Below are positions 7,481-9,175 of a stretch of DNA of 9,175 bases, piece by piece. The translations under genes were made by a program, and so were the position numbers. The notes under the pieces were generated by a model that did no database searches, had not been told where the DNA came from, and saw only the letters and a list, made by a program, of their open reading frames with translations. The stretch's first letter is position 1; every line of letters starts with the position of its first letter. Origin of the DNA: an uncultured Lachnospiraceae bacterium (GTDB lineage: Bacteria > Bacillota > Clostridia > Lachnospirales > Lachnospiraceae); contig CACZQU010000564.1 of the NCBI GenBank assembly GCA_902783305.1, forward strand, positions 1 through 9,175. The letters run 5' to 3'.

Positions 7481-7666
7481 CTACGCCGAGTGGGTGAAGC
7501 TGCACCGTTGTGGTCTGTGTTCTGTGAAGGGATCAATCAGAGGGAAGGTTCCGTCATCCATCCCAACAAAGAAAGCGGCAAATCCGGCAGAGCATAAAAG
7601 CACGACAACCGCGAGCCATTTCATGCGGCCCGCATTCCGACGTTTTTTCTTTTCATTTGTTCCCAT
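7481..7666 (-). CDS. Small single-pass membrane peptide (61 aa)
   Basis: The 61-residue product starts with a strongly basic cytoplasmic stretch (EKKKRRNAGRMK, about residues 5-16). One hydrophobic segment follows (WLAVVVLLCSAGFAAFFVG, about 17-35), then a short outside tail containing DDGTFPLIDPF. The topology is N-in with a signal anchor. The start is supported by GAAGGAG (7684-7678) eleven bases upstream. The codon pattern is natural up to about residue 52. After that, RCSFTHSA looks less natural, and the neighbouring frames stay open for more than 20 codons. This could therefore be the N-terminal part of a longer membrane-anchored protein truncated by a frameshift near 7500. It points the same way as the helicase gene and lies 192 bases upstream of it, but a separate promoter is likely between them. 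No family is recognised. Confidence 0.5.
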   Translation of the reverse strand: MGTNEKKKRRNAGRMKWLAVVVLLCSAGFAAFFVGMDDGTFPLIDPFTEHRPQRCSFTHSA

Positions 7667-7697
7667 AGGTTTTCAGACTCCTTCAATAATTATGCTC

Positions 7698-7729
7698 AGA
7701 CAGTCTCCTGAGTGATTTCCTGACTGTCT
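7698..7729. repeat. Eight-base inverted repeat between divergent genes
   Basis: AGACAGTC (7698-7705) and GACTGTCT (7722-7729) form a perfect inverted repeat with a 16-base centre. It lies between the 61-aa gene (ATG at 7666) and the MATE promoter region. No T run follows on either strand, so it is not a terminator. It could be an operator for a dimeric regulator or a hairpin in the leader of the 61-aa transcript. Confidence 0.4.
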
Positions 7730-7753
7730 TCGTATAAAAAAGCCTCTGGAAGT

Positions 7754-7782
7754 CTCATATCTGTTGTGTTATACTGTGTCGA
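7754..7782 (-). promoter_or_regulatory. Candidate promoter of the 61-aa membrane peptide
   Basis: On the minus strand TCGACA (7782-7777, five of six matches) is followed after 17 bases by TATGAG (7759-7754, four of six matches). It overlaps the plus-strand extended -10 at 7767-7775, so the two promoters could not be occupied together. Transcription would pass through the 7698-7729 inverted repeat. Confidence 0.25.
7767..7775 (+). promoter_or_regulatory. Extended -10 promoter of the MATE gene
   Basis: TGT directly before TATACT (7770-7775, five of six matches) makes an extended -10 element of the TGnTATAAT type, which can work without a good -35; none is visible 17 bases upstream. Transcription would start near 7782, about 35 bases before the ATG at 7817. 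Confidence 0.45.
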
Positions 7783-7816
7783 ATAAAATCAGGAAAGGAA
7801 GTCAGGATGTCATATC

Positions 7817-8302
7817 ATGTCACATCAACTTGCGAAAACACACCAGATCAATATGCTTACCGGAAGCTTCGCAGACAAGATTATCCTTTTCGCCCTGCCC
7901 CTGGCCGCCAGCAGCATTCTCCAGCAGCTTTTTAACGCAGCAGATCTTGCCGTAGTGGGCAGGTTTGCCTCTGCCCAGGCCATGGCCGCAGTCGGAAGCA
8001 ACGCTTCCGTCATTAACCTGATCATCAGCCTTTTTGTCGGCCTGTCTGTGGGAGCAAACGTTGTGATCGCCAGCCTGATCGGCACAGGCCATCAGGAAAG
8101 AATCAACGAGGCTGTCCACTCCATCATCGCGGTCAGCGGGATTTCCGGCATTTTTCTGACCGGCGCCGGATTTTTCCTCTCCAAGCCGATTCTTATCCTT
8201 ATGGGAGCTTTCTTGATGCTCCGTGCAATACGCCTGCACTGGTTCAGGTATAATGCCTTTAATGCGTTGTCGCTGGCAGCGGCAGATGGCAGATGGTCAT
8301 GA
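7817..8302 (+). pseudogene. MATE-family efflux transporter, 5' fragment truncated after about 130 residues
   Basis: Residues 1 to about 130 match the start of a MATE/NorM-type multidrug and toxin extrusion transporter, an inner-membrane drug/cation antiporter. The start reads LTGSFADKIILFALPLAASS, followed by LQQLFNAADLAVVGRF, then the hallmark AAVGSNASVINLI and FVGLSVGANVVIA. The usual protein is about 450 residues with 12 membrane helices. Here homology ends at LILMG (about nucleotide 8206), where a normal protein continues with a conserved segment leading into the next helix. The remaining 31 codons (AFLMLRAIRLHWFRYN onward) are unlike MATE and end at TGA. Only about three helices remain, so the gene cannot make a working transporter. 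AGGA about nine bases upstream supports the start at 7817; ATG at residue 13 is an alternative. The break coincides with a short GGAGC/GCTCC inverted repeat at 8205-8223. Confidence 0.85.
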
Positions 8303-8573
8303 TAATATATAGCTGACAAGGACGACCAGCCGCTGATGCCGACTTTCAACATCAGATAGACCAGGGAACTGCTGAAAGCAGTAAAAAGTGAAAATATTTT
8401 TACTAAACATTTTTGAGGAATTGATTCCTGTGGAAAAGGGCAAAAGGACACGCTGCCCATTTGTTTTGTCGACAAGGTGGATGTCAATGTTAATGAAGGA
8501 GACGAAGTATGGCGTCCCGAAGGACGTCAGTAAGTCGGGCATCTGAAAAGTGCTTTCAGAGAGGAGAAAAAAA
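8303..8573. other. Unassigned stretch with short open frames and dyads
   Basis: No intact gene is supported here. A plus-strand frame from 8417 to TAA at 8531-8533 contains natural-looking LPICFVDKVDVNVNEGDEVW, without a start codon. An overlapping frame from GTG at 8430 to TGA at 8544, with GAGGAA nine bases upstream, encodes 38 codons with no recognisable family. These look like remnants of one or more deleted genes. A small CGTCC/GGACG hairpin with a CGAA loop lies near 8515-8528. Confidence 0.4.
8380..8404. repeat. A/T-rich inverted repeat
   Basis: AGTAAAAA (8380-8387) and TTTTTACT (8397-8404) form a perfect eight-base inverted repeat with a nine-base centre, preceded by a second small hairpin, CTGCT-GAA-AGCAG (8369-8380). 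The 3' arm supplies a T run, but the stem is almost all A-T, so terminator strength is doubtful. It may be the leftover end of a lost gene. Confidence 0.3.
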
Positions 8574-8760
8574 ATGAAAAAGGGGATTCTGGTAACATTT
8601 ATCACTTTATTGATTATGGCTTTTTCGAGCTCTCTGGCAGTGGGAGGGGAAGCAGAGGATCTGCCTGATGATGTGCGTCTGGTGCTTGTTAAATGATTTT
8701 CAGTGGTGGCTTGCACGGACAGACGATGACGAGTGGGAATTACTTAGCTGGGGATATTAA
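8574..8760 (+). pseudogene. Small secreted protein, frameshifted remnant
   Basis: ATG at 8574 follows GAGGAG (8561-8566) with seven-base spacing. It opens a 40-codon frame with a clear Sec signal peptide: MKKG, a hydrophobic core (ILVTFITLLIMAF) and a likely cleavage after SLA (residue 22). It then reads GGEAEDLPDDVRLVLVK and stops at TGA 8694-8696. One base later the next frame continues in convincing coding style as DFQWWLARTDDDEWELL and ends SWGY-stop at 8758-8760. Tryptophan-rich WxLxSWGY-like endings occur in small secreted Firmicutes proteins. Removing the T at 8694 would fuse both parts into a 61-residue protein, so a one-base insertion or a larger internal deletion is likely. A CTGAAA/TTTCAG hairpin (8543-8559) ends just before the ribosome binding site. 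The intact 40-residue peptide may still be made and exported. Confidence 0.45.
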
Positions 8761-8775
8761 AGAAGTGTGTGATAC

Positions 8776-9056
8776 TTTCTGACCAACCGCGCCAACACCT
8801 GGTGCCAGACGCGGATTGACCTGATTCCTGACCTGATCTCGGAACACCCTGCGGATACCGGGAGAAGTATTACATCTTCTTCAAAAATGATGAACCTGGA
8901 AAAACCATGCATTTAGATGACCTGTGGCGCAAAAACCAGCAGACGTTCCTGGCGCTGAAGGACTGGAAGGAAAAGGTAGTGAAGGATACGGCTAAGAAAG
9001 TTGTGAAGAAAACCGTAAGGAAAAAAGCGGAGAACGCAAGATTCTCTCCCCTCTGA
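8776..9056 (+). pseudogene. C-terminal fragment of an unidentified protein, frameshifted
   Basis: Two plus-strand frames join into one natural-looking protein. From 8776 the frame reads FLTNRANTWCQTRIDLIPDL then ISEHP. Near 8848-8853 the coding moves to another frame and continues GYREKYYIFFKNDEPGKTMH, LDDLWRKNQQTFLALKDW, and a lysine-rich tail (KEKVVKDTAKKVVKKTVRKK) to TGA at 9054-9056. There is no start codon: an in-frame TGA lies just upstream at about 8770-8772. It is therefore both 5'-truncated and frameshifted by about one base. About 92 residues of the C terminus survive. The basic tail recalls the ends of some surface-polysaccharide enzymes in Clostridia, but I do not recognise the family and assign no function. 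Confidence 0.5.
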
Positions 9057-9175
9057 TGATAGTTGTTTTAGTATAGAGCTTTTTCATAGAGCGTACAAGC
9101 CTCTGGGGGAATATTATTGATGACTCCAGTGAAAAAAGCCATCCCTCCACTTGCGGGCAATCTCGCAGTGAAGCA
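9057..9175. other. Window edge: ambiguous, possible gene ends
   Basis: On the minus strand a frame entering from the right edge reads HCEIARKWRDGFFHWSHQ and stops at TAA (9116-9114), which could be the 3' end of a gene outside the window. On the plus strand, ATG at 9120 with GGGGGA upstream opens a frame that runs off the edge. A weak minus-strand promoter-like pair, TTGTAC (9098-9093) and TATACT (9075-9070) with 17-base spacing, is also present. The window is too short to decide. Confidence 0.25.

Noticed and set aside
7440..7500. A tRNA-like look (GGTTCGAA and GCCGAGTGGG strings).
   Set aside because: The arms do not pair: no T-stem around GGTTCGAA and no acceptor stem could be formed.
7817..8239. 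Open frames of 86 to 139 codons on the minus strand opposite the MATE fragment.
   Set aside because: They are shadows of a frame with clear MATE signatures and show low-complexity, non-family translations.
8207..9056. An insertion sequence or integrated element as the cause of the broken genes.
   Set aside because: No transposase or integrase motif, terminal inverted repeats or target-site duplication could be found.
1..9175. CRISPR array or tandem repeat tract.
   Set aside because: No regularly spaced direct repeats are visible; only short isolated dyads occur.

Overview
The window looks like a piece of a low-to-mid GC Firmicutes chromosome, most likely a gut-type Clostridia (Lachnospiraceae-like). 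The reasons are strong AGGAGG-type ribosome binding sites, a large SWIM/SNF2 helicase of the bacterial (Firmicutes-rich) type, a MATE transporter of clostridial style, and an AAA-ATPase-like/PD-(D/E)XK protein of a family that is abundant in gut Clostridia and Bacteroidetes. This assignment is inferred from gene families, not from a marker gene.

Layout. Positions 1-168 hold a strong intrinsic terminator (20-80) and a sigma-70-like promoter (108-136). From 169 to about 2655 runs a plus-strand cluster: a complete 532-residue ATPase/nuclease-like protein, an unknown acidic 84-residue protein (GTG start), an 11-codon leader ORF, an unknown 94-residue protein, two very short or broken frames, and a strong terminator at 2621-2655. 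On the minus strand, 7288 to 2798 encodes a 1496-residue SWIM zinc-finger SNF2-family helicase that converges on the first cluster. Upstream of it, also on the minus strand, is a 61-residue membrane peptide (7666-7481). A compact region with possible overlapping divergent promoters follows, and then the 5' part of a MATE efflux gene (from 7817).

The right end (about 8207-9175) is genomic debris. The MATE gene is cut after roughly 130 residues. Then come an unassigned stretch, a frameshifted small secreted protein (8574-8760), and a frameshifted C-terminal fragment of an unidentified lysine-tailed protein (8776-9056). This suggests a deletion- or recombination-prone junction; I see no insertion sequence, integrase or att site there.

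The most interesting structure is at 2124-2179. The ribosome binding site of the 94-residue gene lies inside a perfect-length 8-bp hairpin. That hairpin lies within an 11-codon ORF that has its own good ribosome binding site, and whose stop codon directly abuts the next start codon. This is the architecture of translational coupling through a leader cistron. The ATPase/nuclease gene and its two small partners could form one functional unit, but nothing in the sequence proves it.
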